Assembly (NCBI GenBank): GCA_016630955.3
Contig: CM049994.1
Coordinates: 248,001-312,000, forward strand
Direction: 5' to 3'
DNA from: Didymella arachidicola
Taxonomy: Eukaryota; Ascomycota; Dothideomycetes; Pleosporales; Didymellaceae
Length of the DNA: 64,000 nt
The translations under genes were made by a program, and so were the position numbers. Below, one piece after another: positions 1 through 10,325 of this stretch; within the stretch, counting starts at the first letter, position 1, and each line of letters starts with the position of its first letter. The notes beneath the pieces were generated by a model. That model had not been told where the DNA came from. It made no database searches and saw only the letters and a program-made list of their open reading frames with translations.

Positions 1-1312
1 GAGACGCCCGGAGACGAGGAGGAAGTTGGCGGGCTTGAGATCCGAGTGCACAATGTCGTGGGCATGGACGGCGCCGACGCATTCCAGCATCTCTTTCCAG
101 TAGAAGCGCGTGAAGGAGAGGTCGAGTGTGCCGGGCGTAGAGGAGTCGGTCGGGTCGAGTTTCATCCGGATGATGCGGGCCAGGTCGGATTCGCCGATTT
201 CCATGAGCTGATAGAGTCAGTGGTGCGGTTTGGTTCGACAAAAAAATACGTACAACGCTGAGGATTTGCCGCTGCTCGTCGACCTCCCAGTCGTAGAGGC
301 GGACGACTCGCTCGACGTTCTTGAGCTTCTGGAGGAGGTCGATTTCGCCTTTGTAGCCGCGGACGGCGGCCTCGTCGGCGTCTTCGAGCTTGACTCGCTT
401 GAGTGCCAGCAGCTTGAAGTTCTCTGCCATGACACGATAGACGGCGGAGCTGCCTCCTCTTCCTATCCGGTCCATCTGCGAGTAGTGCTTCCCGTTGACG
501 GACAGCGTGCTCCTCTTCTTGCGCTCTCTTTGCTTAGTTGTTGTAGCTGCACCTGCAGCAGCCGTTGCGGCTTCGAGAACCGACATCTTGGGTGGTGGCG
601 GCGGTGCTGGTCTCCGGGGTGTGTTTGCATCTCTGGACTGTAGGGGTGCTGGCTTTTCCTGCTCTTGTTGCGGCGCAGGCGATTGGTGTCTCTGCAGCGG
701 CGATTGGTGTCTCTGCAGCGGTTGGTGTCTCTGAAGCGGTGACTGGTGTTGTTGTGTTGGCCGTGCATCGCTCTCGTCTCTGACCTTCATCACCGAGTCG
801 GTCATCTTGAGCACCGAATCGGGCACATTGGGGTGCTCCTCCTTGACTCTTACTACAGACGCCGGCAGATTCTCCTGGTCCTGCGACGGAGGCTGATCTT
901 CTTCGCTCTGGGGAGTCCTTCGAAACCTGCGCATGGGTGCGCCTCTTAGCGGCACTCGTTTGATGCGCAGACTCGGTGCGGGCGTGACAGAATCGTGGTG
1001 AGGCCGTTCCGGTGTATTCGACGCGGACCCCCCATTGCGCGAGATTTTCAGTTTGGGCTTCCTCCTCTCCGGCGACATGGCGTCGTCGTTTTGGGCGAGC
1101 AGCGCCGTGGTCAGGGCGCTAAGCTTCATGGGCTGGGGGATCTCGTCGTCGGAGCTGTCGCCAATGTCGATGTTCTGCATCATGGGCGCGTTCGCAGAGA
1201 AACCCTGCGACTCGCCCAACACGGACATGGGCGAGTCTCTGCGCACGCGGGTCGATGTCTGCACGCGCATGCGGCCATAGGAGCCCATGGGCGTGGGGGA
1301 CGCGGCAGCCAT
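1..1312 (-). CDS. MPS1: Mps1/TTK-type dual-specificity spindle checkpoint kinase, C-terminal part missing
   Basis: Model: complement(join(1..207,254..1312)), 422 codons inside the window; the rest lies beyond the left edge. Mps1 kinases act at kinetochores and spindle poles and phosphorylate Spc105/KNL1 to start the spindle checkpoint. The kinase domain starts near residue 280 with the glycine loop IGRGGSSAVYRV, then the ATP lysine in LALKRVK (K305), and the catalytic loop HSDLKPANFLL (D409), whose wording is typical of Mps1/TTK. The N-terminal 270 residues are disordered, Ser/Pro/Gln-rich, with LQRHQSP repeats. A 46-bp intron (208-253, GTACGT..TCAG) joins ILSV to LMEIGESDLA in phase 0. The start is the first ATG in frame, followed by MAAASPTPMG. 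Family assignment is firm; the exact start is less so. Confidence 0.93.
   Translation of the reverse strand, partial: MAAASPTPMGSYGRMRVQTSTRVRRDSPMSVLGESQGFSANAPMMQNIDIGDSSDDEIPQPMKLSALTTALLAQNDDAMSPERRKPKLKISRNGGSASNTPERPHHDSVTPAPSLRIKRVPLRGAPMRRFRRTPQSEEDQPPSQDQENLPASVVRVKEEHPNVPDSVLKMTDSVMKVRDESDARPTQQHQSPLQRHQPLQRHQSPLQRHQSPAPQQEQEKPAPLQSRDANTPRRPAPPPPPKMSVLEAATAAAGAATTTKQRERKKRSTLSVNGKHYSQMDRIGRGGSSAVYRVMAENFKLLALKRVKLEDADEAAVRGYKGEIDLLQKLKNVERVVRLYDWEVDEQRQILSVVRIFLSNQTAPLTLSAHGNRRIRPGPHHPDETRPDRLLYARHTRPLLHALLLERDAGMRRRRPCPRHCALGSQARQLPPRLRAS
680..749 (-). repeat. 21-bp coding tandem repeat in the MPS1 N-terminal region
   Basis: Three to four degenerate copies of a 21-bp unit encode LQRHQSP-like heptapeptides (about residues 188-211 of the MPS1 model). 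Copies differ by a few substitutions and one loses a codon, as expected for a slippage-prone repeat in a disordered region. Confidence 0.75.
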
Positions 1313-1903
1313 GGGAGCGGTGAGATGTGCGCGGAGCGGCTACTTGGCTAGCGAATGTTGCTGTAGAGTTAGTTGCGCATACATAAGGCCCGGAGGGAGG
1401 CGTTGTTCGCTGTAGGGATGCTGGCTGTCGAGTGTGAGTTTGGGTGCGCGACGGATGTGGAGTTGGTGTGTCGTGGTTGCCCAGCAACAGCGGGTAAACA
1501 GGGAAGTCTCAGGATTATGTCATGTCTTTGTCCGGCTCGTTGAGGTGAGGAGTGTTCTCTGGTGATTGTGTTCAGTACTTTTGTGTTTCTGCGTTTCTCT
1601 CGCTGGTGGATAGTGTTCTGTATATTCTCCTGCTAGTCAACTGCCTTTTACAATTTCTTGCTGGTAAGCTCCATGTACTGGTAACTTGTCTCGAATACAT
1701 TTCTTTGGTGACTGTTTTGTTTCATTTCGCTTGCTAGTAACTTGTGTTTTATAAACTCTCGCTGGTAAATAGTATTTCAAGTGTATTTTCTGGCCGACCA
1801 CAGCACTCGTGATGTACAACACCCAAAGTTCCCAAACCCCCTCCAGGTCTATTCGAATGCGCCTATATCCTTGTAACCCCTCAACGCCTACCATGCAATC
1901 CAC
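1313..1903. other. Intergenic, MPS1 upstream and PTC7 downstream region
   Basis: About 590 bp without a supportable gene. The 3' half (about 1585-1770) is T-rich and holds several loose copies of a motif near ctggtaa/ctagtaa (for example around 1599, 1632, 1662, 1679, 1733 and 1760), too diverged to call a clean tandem array. The MPS1 promoter should lie near 1313-1500. Confidence 0.5.
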
Positions 1904-3184
1904 TCAGAGTTTTGATGACACAACCGACCCCTCCTCCAGCACGATAGCAACAACAGCAGCAATGTCATCCGGCTTGCCGCCATGCCAGTTCTCGCCGGGG
2001 TAGTACTTCTGGACTTCCTTGGCAAAGGGCCCGTCGCGACGGGTGTTGAGCCCGGTGTCCTTGGCCTCCTTTGCGATGGCAGTGGCGACAATGGCTTGCA
2101 GAGACTTGCTATCAGCCCGCCGCCCTGTGCCAGCTTGCACCAGCTGCGCTAGGTTGTGTCCTACTTGGATTGCGCCGTGCTTGTCGACCCAGGCGCCCGA
2201 GGCTATCATGTGCTTGCTGACTATGCCGAGGGCGTCTTGCGGGCTGAGGTTGTCCCATACGCCGTCGGTGGCGAAGACGAGGACGTCACCGTGGCGGACT
2301 TTGTGGTGGGTGACACTGGATTCCATGGGCAGATCGGACAGGGTCGAGGGCCCGCCGAAGACGGCCATCTGCACGAGCATGCGGTGGGGTGTTTTGGAGA
2401 GCTGGTAGGGGGTGTTGAAGGCGTGGGTCTGGGGCTGGGTAAAGTGTCGCACGGCATTGAGCCCCAGATGCATGAAGCCCGAATCGCCCAGGTTGGCGAC
2501 CTCGACGCTGCCATCGGGCTCGGCGACGGCCAGACAGGCGGTGCTGCCGCCGCCCTCGATGCTGTCGTCCTCGGTGACCTCGTCGTAGGCGACCTGCAGC
2601 AGGTCCTTGGGGTGCAGCGAGGCTGTGTTGAAGCCGTGCGGAAAGGAGCGGGCGGCGCACGCCATGTACTCGCACAGGCCGTGGGAGAAGTTGGCCGGGT
2701 CCAGCCCCGACTCGACCCATCCTCCCACGCCGTCTGCGACGCCGAATGTGGTGGTCTTGGTGTCGCCGACCTGGCTGAAGAAGAGGGCATCCTGTCCGCT
2801 CCGCAGCCGCCGCCGCTTATCTACGCCCTCCTTGCACTCGGCCCAGTCGTCGTGGCGCTTGGCGGGGTCGTGCAGGGGATTCGTGAACAGGTTCTGCTGG
2901 GCATTGAAGCGGTCCTGCTTGGCCGAGTACGAGGCGGCGACGTGGTAGGAGAAGTGTGGGGCGCTGCTCGCGGGGTGGGCGGTGGAGGCGAAGGACCGCA
3001 GGCCTGCTGGGTTCGGGGTGGTGTCTCTTTGCGATGGACATGTGGGCAGGGCGTAGGGCGACTGCGCGCGCTGTGTGTGGAGGCTGGCCGTGGTCGTGGA
3101 GAGGGCGAAGAGCAGCAGGCCCGAGGCGGCGCGGCGCGAGGGCAGGCGGGCGAGGTGGGCGGCGCTGGTGATGGCAGACGACAT
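1904..3184 (-). CDS. PTC7: PTC7-type mitochondrial PP2C protein phosphatase
   Basis: Single exon, 426 aa. PP2C Ser/Thr phosphatases use two metal ions bound by conserved aspartates. Seen here: GVADGVGGW (D150), the glycine-rich SIEGGGSTACLAV, NLGDSGF, FATDGVWDNL (D307) and a C-terminal PDDIAAVVAIV. These motifs and the length match the Ptc7/Azr1 branch rather than Ptc1-Ptc3. The first 60 residues are rich in Arg, Ser and Ala and lack acidic residues, as in a mitochondrial presequence; yeast Ptc7 is mitochondrial and activates coenzyme Q synthesis through Coq7. Start ATG is at 3184, in a short 5' region shared head to head with PRP4 (start 3637). The role in CoQ metabolism is by homology only. 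Confidence 0.92.
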   Translation of the reverse strand: MSSAITSAAHLARLPSRRAASGLLLFALSTTTASLHTQRAQSPYALPTCPSQRDTTPNPAGLRSFASTAHPASSAPHFSYHVAASYSAKQDRFNAQQNLFTNPLHDPAKRHDDWAECKEGVDKRRRLRSGQDALFFSQVGDTKTTTFGVADGVGGWVESGLDPANFSHGLCEYMACAARSFPHGFNTASLHPKDLLQVAYDEVTEDDSIEGGGSTACLAVAEPDGSVEVANLGDSGFMHLGLNAVRHFTQPQTHAFNTPYQLSKTPHRMLVQMAVFGGPSTLSDLPMESSVTHHKVRHGDVLVFATDGVWDNLSPQDALGIVSKHMIASGAWVDKHGAIQVGHNLAQLVQAGTGRRADSKSLQAIVATAIAKEAKDTGLNTRRDGPFAKEVQKYYPGENWHGGKPDDIAAVVAIVLEEGSVVSSKL

Positions 3185-3636
3185 GGCCGCGGCCCAGGCC
3201 TTCGATGGGGTCAGTGGGCGGGGAGTGCTAGGGAGGAGGCTGTCAAGGGCGAGGGTGCGAACAAACTTCTGGGCTAGGACGCGCCGATCCGGCTAGCCAT
3301 GGCAGAGGCAGAGGACGTACCGTGAAGAGCTTCATAGGCAGCTGCGAGAAGAGTGACAGTGGCTGGCAGTCAGTCCTTTGTGATGGCGCAAGACAGCGTC
3401 TCGAGCAGCGGCCGTCGTATGCACGACACCTGTCCTCGACGGCGTGACGACGTCCTGGCTGTCGCGACGGCGGCCGCTCTGCAGCGTGTTCCCGGCGTGC
3501 ATCCTAGCCGGCGCTAGCAGCCCTACCGCGTCTGGGGACGTTTGAGCTTTTGACGTCGACTTTCTCTGCGGACAGCTTCCGAGCCTCGACGCCTCACATG
3601 CCACCCCACCAGGCGTAGAGTCGGACGGCCACCACC

Positions 3637-5244
3637 ATGAGCATGCATCCGGCGCGCCAGGCGTATGTCGAGGAGGAGAATGGCGGCGGCGACGCCATGG
3701 ACGGCATCGACTATGCCAGCGTGCGTGCGTTCTCTACCTACTCCGTCCACTACACTGCAGCCCAGCTAACACGACGCACAGCACTCGACCGCAACCATGC
3801 CATGCCCGGCGGCGGCGCGAGCAACCCCATGGCCTCGGACCTGCTCGCCGAGTTCGAGCGCAAGAAGCGCGCCGCCAACCTGATTGTGCCCACCGCCGAC
3901 CGCGACGTCAAGCTGCGCCTGCGCGCCCTGAGGGAGCCCATCACCCTGTTTGGCGAGGGGCCCGCCGACCGACGCGACCGACTGCGCGCACTGCTGGCGG
4001 ATGCAGCGGAAGCAGGCGGCGAGGATGCCGAGGACGTCGTCATGGACGAGGCAGAGGCGCCGGGCGACGAGCAGGAGGAGTTCTACACACAGGGCACGCA
4101 GTCGCTACTCGACGCCCGCCGCGACATGGCCCGCTACTCGCTGCCTCGCGCCAAGCAGCGCATCGCCTACCAGCGCCAGGAAGCCACCATCCCGCTCAAG
4201 GCCCACGTCGAGCACCGCAACCACATCAAGCACACCCTCAAGGGCTTCGAGCTGTACGGCTCGCAGACGGCAGACCGCCCCGTCAGCATCGTGCGCGCCT
4301 CGCCCAACGGCCAGTACGTCGCCTACGGCACATGGGGCGGCAAGGTCGCCCTGCTCGAGATCCCGAGCCTGGAGCAGAAGAAGACGTACCGCGGCGCACA
4401 CACCGAGCGCACAACCGGCATAGACTGGCTCCCCGGCGCCACCCTCCCCGGCAGCACCACATCGTCTGGCAGCGTCAACTTCGCCTCGGGCGGCGCAGGA
4501 GGCAAGGTCCAGCTCTGGTCGCTCGACGACGACAAGCCTCTGCGCACCCTCTCAGGCCACACCGACCGCGTCTGCCGCCTGGCATTCCACCCCTCCGGAC
4601 GCTACCTCGCCTCCGCCTCGGACGACTCCACCTGGCGCCTCTGGAACGTCGAAACAGGCCAAGAACTGCTCCTCCAAGAAGGCCACTCCAAAGAAGTCTA
4701 CACCGTCGCCTTCAACCCGGACGGCTCACTCATCGCAACCGCCGGCCTCGACAGCATCGGCCGCGTCTGGGACACGCGTACAGGCCGCGTCATCTACATG
4801 CTCGAAAGCCACATCAAACCCATCTACGCCCTCGACTGGGCCGCCGACGCGCACCGCCTGCTCTCGGGCTCCGGCGACGGCTTCATGAAATGCTGGGACG
4901 TGCGCGCCATGCGCGAAACAAACTCCATCGCCGCCAACACCGGCGGCGTCACCGATCTACGATGGTACCAGGGTACCGACGGCCCCGCGAGCGGCGTCCC
5001 ACTAGGGAAAAACGACGAGGGAGAGCTCCGGCCCAAGAAAGCATCCACGTTCGTCGTGTCGGCGGGGTTCGACAAGAACGTTCAGATCTTCTCCGCAGAC
5101 GACTGGGCGCACTGCAAGACGCTGCAGGGACACGCCGGGCCCGTCTTCAGCACCGACGTAACGAGCGACGCGAGGTGGATTGTGAGCGGAGGCAAGGACC
5201 GCACTGTCAAGCTGTGGGCGAGGGAGGACAACCAGGGCGTGTGA
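3637..5244 (+). CDS. PRP4: U4/U6 snRNP WD40 protein Prp4 (PRPF4)
   Basis: Model: join(3637..3724,3782..5244), 516 aa. Prp4 is a core protein of the U4/U6 di-snRNP and binds Prp3 and U4 RNA in the tri-snRNP. The N-terminal splicing-factor (SFM/PRP4-like) motif is visible as TADRDVKLRLRALREPITLFG followed by GEGPADRRDRL. The rest is a WD40 propeller with repeats ending in WRLWN, GRVWDT, MKCWDV and VKLWA. The 57-bp intron 3725-3781 has a GTGCGT donor, a GCTAAC branch site and a CACAG acceptor; being 3n long and stop-free it leaves the frame open if retained. A second GTGCGT at 3721 would break the frame. The gene is divergent from PTC7, starts about 450 bp apart. Confidence 0.93.
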   Translation: MSMHPARQAYVEEENGGGDAMDGIDYASVRAFSTYSVHYTAAQLTRRTALDRNHAMPGGGASNPMASDLLAEFERKKRAANLIVPTADRDVKLRLRALREPITLFGEGPADRRDRLRALLADAAEAGGEDAEDVVMDEAEAPGDEQEEFYTQGTQSLLDARRDMARYSLPRAKQRIAYQRQEATIPLKAHVEHRNHIKHTLKGFELYGSQTADRPVSIVRASPNGQYVAYGTWGGKVALLEIPSLEQKKTYRGAHTERTTGIDWLPGATLPGSTTSSGSVNFASGGAGGKVQLWSLDDDKPLRTLSGHTDRVCRLAFHPSGRYLASASDDSTWRLWNVETGQELLLQEGHSKEVYTVAFNPDGSLIATAGLDSIGRVWDTRTGRVIYMLESHIKPIYALDWAADAHRLLSGSGDGFMKCWDVRAMRETNSIAANTGGVTDLRWYQGTDGPASGVPLGKNDEGELRPKKASTFVVSAGFDKNVQIFSADDWAHCKTLQGHAGPVFSTDVTSDARWIVSGGKDRTVKLWAREDNQGV

Positions 5245-5628
5245 GACAGAGTCTGAACCCTCGACACCGTCGCCCATGTACAATCACATGGATAAACCGA
5301 CACGTGCATCATCTCCCCGTCGCACACACGCGACCACGCTGCTGCATCTCGCTCCGTCCCGTTTGCCTGTCGCGGCACTCTCGCGCAAGGGAGCTCTCCT
5401 GTCTCAAAACTCGACTTGGCTCGTCCAAGTGCATCAACAATGTCAGTAGTTAAACAAGCGTGCAAGTAAGGCATACAGTAGTCTCCAGCAGAAAATAACA
5501 GTCCTGGTTCTGATTGTGAGAAATGGAGTGGTTGGTAATCCGTCTGGTAGAGCACTTTGAGACATGTTCACTGCATATTTTGGTTCTTCAACAAGGATGG
5601 CGTCGCGTGGATCACAGTAAGTGCACTG

Positions 5629-5710
5629 GCACCACCTAGACAAAAAAAGTCGGACACTTTTGATGAGGTCAGCAGTCAAAGGTGTCCGATATTTTTTGTC
5701 CAGGTGGTGC
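5629..5710. repeat. Imperfect inverted repeat, 36-bp arms, 10-nt spacer
   Basis: Left arm 5629-5664 and right arm 5675-5710 are reverse complements at 31 of 36 positions (arm starts GCACCACCTAGACAAAAAAA); two of the five differences would be G-T wobble pairs. The spacer is GAGGTCAGCA. The size and shape suit a small foldback/MITE or the solo termini of a Tc1-mariner-like element. I could not identify a clear target-site duplication, so the element type is not established. Confidence 0.7.
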
Positions 5711-6730
5711 TGGCATCTTGGATAGGATGGGGCGGGAGAAGGGGTGTTGAAATGCTTAAGGAAGGAGGTGTTGCTTTATTTGGTTGGTAGATACTCGGCT
5801 TTGAGAGGAGATTCAACTGGCGGATTCTGTGTTGGAAACGGTAGCAGGAATACGCAACGCTTCCCAATTTAACCCTCTCTTCCCAACTCCCCTCGCAATC
5901 CTCTTGCCGTGGTTTCATCTTCAACAGTCAACAAGCCATCCCAGCCCATCAGTTTTTCTCGCCGTCATCCCCCGACACCCGCCAGCTTTCGCCGTTAACC
6001 TCACCTAGCACCACGACGTCGCAATCTGCCACCCCTCGGTCCCAAACTACACCACTGGCCCATTTTCTGCCAACAAGCCTCTCCTTGCACCCATCATCGT
6101 CTGCCGCAGGGTCAGGCATCTCAGCCCTACGTGACTCATCCTCAGACTCATCATGGCAACCGTGTGTTTTCACGTCAACATGCCGAGATTCCAGAAGCTG
6201 TGGATGATGGATGCATGATGTGATGGGACTGGTGTGGTGCTGCAGCGCCCCACATCCCGCTCCCGCTGCATCCTACGTACACGGCAGCCTCACTTTCTGC
6301 ATCAGCGACGAATGGGCGCTACGGTACAAGGTAAGCTTTGGGCCTCAACGCCGCGCTCTCCCAGCACACTGCGGTGAGCCTGGATCTAGACGTGCTTCAA
6401 GCGCTGTGTGGGTGGATGGCTGTCCGCGAAGCCGCCTGTTTGAAGTCCAGCACGAGAGACGCTGAAGCGCGGTGCGATTGGGTGTTCTGCTGTAGTAATG
6501 CGGATAATTGGGGCCTTACTATGTACATCTACTCGCTGCTCGCTGTTGCTTTACTCGCTATTGCTCGCTATAGGACGCGTACGCGCCGTGCGAATTGTAC
6601 TTGCCCTGCGCATCAAACGTCAAAAGATCGGCGGCGATCTGGACAAGACTGAGGGCCCGGCTGGCTCGGCTCGGCGGGGAGTGTGGCTGTGGTAACTGGC
6701 GTTTGTACTTGTAGGGCTTGGTTGGGGGTT

Positions 6731-6759
6731 GTGGGATGTGGGATGTGGGATGTGGGATG
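6731..6759. repeat. Four tandem copies of heptamer GTGGGAT
   Basis: Perfect short tandem repeat of GTGGGAT in noncoding DNA; similar GTGGGAAG doublets occur near 7108. A simple repeat without visible function. Confidence 0.8.
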
Positions 6760-8331
6760 GCGCGCGGAAAGAAAGGATGAAGTATTGCAGTGGGGGGTGA
6801 GAGATGGATGTGTGGACGATTGCTTCCAGTGCAAGAGTAAACATTGCAAGACAGACACTCCCAGCAACATCAATGTTCAAATCCCAACACAGCGGATTAC
6901 GCAAGTCGGCAAGGCACACACGTCCAACGGGCTGGTGCGCCTCAGCACGATAACGAGCGAACACAGAGCACAGGAATGGACGTCGCCGTCCCAGAATAGA
7001 CAGGGACATGGCGGGCGGTGAGATGACTCGCGCCTCGCCTGGCCAGAGGATCATGACAGCATCGATCAGGGCGGCGGTCGACAAGCAGGGTCAGCCCTCT
7101 GCGCGAGGAGAGGAAAGTGGGAAGTGGGAAGTTGGACGCCGGACGCAGGCGGCTGAGGGTGCTGGTCGAGTGAAGGAAGGGTTTTGGCCTCGGAGAAGCG
7201 CGTCTCATGCGCTCCGCTCATGATTGCCCGCAGCTGGTTACACAGAGCCTCTGCAAGTCACGTCTATTTCGCGGCGCGCACGGCGGGAGAGCAGCATCGC
7301 GGCAGCATCGCTCTGCAGCGCTCTGCAGCTCTACGCAGTAAAGCGCTCTGCAGGCGCTGACTCGTCTCGTCTGGCAGACTTTTCTCCAGCCAGGTTGGTC
7401 GGACGAGGTCCAGCTGCGTGATTCGCCGGCGCCGGGGGAATTTCGCTGAAGGGCCGGCCCGCTGGTCGACCAAGCGCGTGAATCGATTACAGCGGCACGG
7501 GGCCTGTCGTACCAGACTTTGCAAGGTGACGCCGTCGGTGACTGCAGCGCGCGCGACAAACGGCCGCAGACGAGGTATTGGCCTCTGTGGTGCATCTGTG
7601 AAGACTGTGATGCGTCCGTGATGCACCTCTGATGGCCGCCCGCCCATGTCCACGCGGAGCAGGCAAACGGGAGCGCGAGGGTGGGCGCCGTGGATGGCAC
7701 AATACTGGCACACGGCGCACGCAGTCGCCGGCAGCCACTCGTTGCTGGGCAGACTCGTGCGGTGATGCAGGCCTACCCGACGCTGCTCGGGGCGCCGAAT
7801 GGGAGCACACGCCCGTGTTTCGCGTGCATCCACGGATCCCACCCAGGTCGCTCTCGCTCTCCAACGCTGCCCCCAGCAGACGCTGAAGCGGCCTAGCGCC
7901 GTGCGCGCTGCGTCCAAGGTGGAAGACGTCGTCGCCGGCCGCTCCTGGCGACTGCTTCGGGCACTCCCCGCCGTCTGCACTCCCGCCTGCCACTCCCGCC
8001 TGCGATAACTAGCCCGCCCTCCCCACCCTCCTCTAGCACTCTGCTCTAGCACCTTCACTCCTACCACCATCTTCCCGGCAGCGACCTCGCTGCTCTGCCT
8101 CTCGCTCGTCGCAGCTGCCCAGTGTCCGCCGCGCTGTCAGTGCTCGTCGCCCGTGTCCGTGCAATCGCCCGTCTGCCAAACGCGCTTCTGCCAGGGCCCT
8201 GCCATCGAGATTGCCGAAAAGAGCAGTCCACACCGCCAGTCCGGGCCACACCGGTACTTTGCTACAAGACGCCAGCACCGCCCACCCCCGTGGATTTTTC
8301 CACCTCCAACAACAACAACAACCCCAACCAC

Positions 8332-10325
8332 ATGGAATTTCACCGGCCCTCGTCGACGCTGTCCAGCAACGACCGGAAACCCAACGCCTTTGCCTTTGAC
8401 CACGACATCCTCGACACCCCCACCTTGATGTCGCCCACCACCTCCACCCAGGGCATCTTCTCGCCCGACGCCTCCATCTGGGAGGACTTCTCCCAGCACC
8501 AGTTTGTCGACCGCACCGCCACCAGCTCCGTCGTCAACTCGAATGCCAACAACCCCTTCTTCACCGAGCAGAGCAACAACCCCTTCGCCCGCCTCCCTCC
8601 TAACCAAGCTGCCACCTACGGCCAGCAGTCGTGGCCCATGGACAACTCGGGCATCCGCACCCCGACGGCCCCCAAGCCCTCGAATCCCTTTGGCCCCGGC
8701 GACTTTGGTGTCCAGTCCGCCTTCGTGCCCCAGCCCCAGCCCCAGCAGCACATGTTCCAGGGCCTCCCCGTCGACGCAAACGTCAGGCCCAGTGCCGTCT
8801 TCCCTAACCCGGCCACAGAGCAGCCCATGTCGCCGCACACGCACTCGGACTGGATGGCCTTCAACCAGCAGGAGATGGACTCGCGACCAGGGCCGAAGCG
8901 CATGAGGCCCAACACGCCTCCGCCCCGTGGTTTCTCTCCCCGCCGCGACGGTGGCATCAGGAAGAAGAACGCCCGCTTCGACATCCCCGCTGAGCGCAAC
9001 CTGTTCAACATCGACCAGCTCATCGCCGGCTGCACCAACGAGGACGAGATGAAGGAGCTCAAGCAGCAAAAACGCCTCCTCCGCAACAGACAGGCCGCGT
9101 ACGTACCTCCTACTGGAGTTTGGTTCAGCGTCCACCGCTTGGCCCAATCCACCCTTTGGTCTCTACTTCCATTGCTCATCCGCTAACATATCGCAGTCTT
9201 GACTCCAGGCAACGCAAGAAGAAGCACACGGAAGAGCTCGAGGAAGAGAAGAAGGGCTGGATCGAGAAGATGTGCGGCATGCAAGAAGAGTTTGCTACCA
9301 TGCGTATTGAGTATGACCAGCTGGTCGCCGAGAAGGAGAACTGGCACCGCGAGTCCATGGACATGCATCACATGATCAACCAGCTGCAGTTCGACAAGGA
9401 GGAGCTCGTCCGCAACCACACGCTCGAGACTGGCGAGCTTCGCAAGAAGGTCGCCGTGCTGACTGAGCGCCTCGAGAGCACCTCTGGCAACATGACCGTC
9501 GCTCCCAGCACCACCTTCACCGACTTTGCTTCGGAGATGGACAACCTCAACATGGGCGGCAACGAGTGGGACAACTACATCTTTGTCAACGACTTCGCCT
9601 CTGATGAGCAAACTCCTCAAGAACAGCCCATGGCCATCGTTCCCCGTGCCAAGGAAGAGAAGGAGCCTGTCGCGTCTGGTCTTCTGCTCATGCTGCTTCT
9701 GTGCGGTGCCTTCGTCGCCAGCAAGTCTGGTTCCGGCGCTGCCCCGCCTATGCCGCGCATGCCCGACGAGGTCCGCGCTGCCTCCGCCGACGTCCTCGAC
9801 AGCATTCTCAAGGATGCTGGTGTCTCTTCTGCTTTCACCGAGCAAGGTCTCATTGCCAACGCCGTCACCGGTCTCGAGCCTACCCCGTCCGGCATGGCTT
9901 GGCCCAAGGCTACCATGTCTGGTTCTGAGCTTGCTGACATCTCCGGTTCTCGCCTCGATCAACTGCACTCTCAACTCGCTGCGCCTAGCAAGGAGCAGGA
10001 GAACGAGCAGCTCTTCTCCATCACCCCCGCCCAGTACAACAGCATGACTTCTCTCGACTTCACTCGCCCCCGCTACAGCATCGGCAGCGACGACATGAGC
10101 GACCCGCTCTCCCCCTCGCAGCCCTCTCACCGCCGCAACCTTGCCGCCACGCTCGCTGCCATGCGCGAGCAGAACAAGGGCGAGTCTGCCGCCGAGGTCT
10201 ACACCCGCAGCCTGCTCTGGGACAAGATCTCTCCTGAAGTCGTCCATGAGTTCAAGCGCATCGTCGAGGAGTCGACCGCCATGTCGCGGCCCAGCACCTC
10301 CGAGGGCCTCAAGGCCGAGGGATGA
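8332..10325 (+). CDS. bZIP transcription factor with a hydrophobic segment C-terminal to the zipper
   Basis: Model: join(8332..9098,9197..10325), 631 aa. The N-terminal 240 residues are disordered, rich in Pro, Asn and Gln. The basic region RNRQAALDSRQRKKKHTEEL spans the intron near residue 256 and is followed by a coiled coil (EEEKKGWIEKMCGMQEEF onwards). The 98-bp intron 9099-9196 (GTACGT, CGCTAAC, CGCAG) is required to rebuild the N-x7-R signature. Near residues 414-430 a run SGLLLMLLLCGAFVAS is hydrophobic enough for a short membrane helix, recalling ER-anchored bZIPs such as ATF6/CREB3; that comparison is inference. Start ATG 8332 (MEFHRPSSTL) follows a CAA-rich leader; no in-frame ATG is used upstream. 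The specific orthologue is not recognised. Confidence 0.88.

Larger units (their letters stand above)
5245..8331. other. Long gene-poor stretch between PRP4 and the bZIP gene
   Basis: About 3.1 kb in which I support no protein gene. Open frames on both strands are Arg/Ser/Ala-rich, overlap each other, and lack recognisable motifs; they are what GC-rich noncoding DNA gives. It holds an inverted repeat at 5629-5710 and short GGGATGT/GGGAAGT tandem motifs. The last 300 bp before 8332 are C/T-rich and end in CAACAACAACAACAACCCC, which looks like the leader of the bZIP gene. Long upstream regions are common for regulatory genes, so part of this may be its promoter. Confidence 0.55.

Noticed and set aside
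2156..3277. 373-codon open frame on the plus strand
   Set aside because: Antisense shadow of the PTC7 gene, Gly/Val/Arg-rich without domains.
7264..8070. 268-codon open frame on the minus strand
   Set aside because: Arg/Ala/Ser-rich with overlapping long frames on the other strand and no motif; typical of GC-rich noncoding DNA.
8122..8331. N-terminal extension of the bZIP gene by 70 codons
   Set aside because: The frame is open but has no ATG (only GTG-type starts) and the segment looks like a CT/CAA-rich leader.
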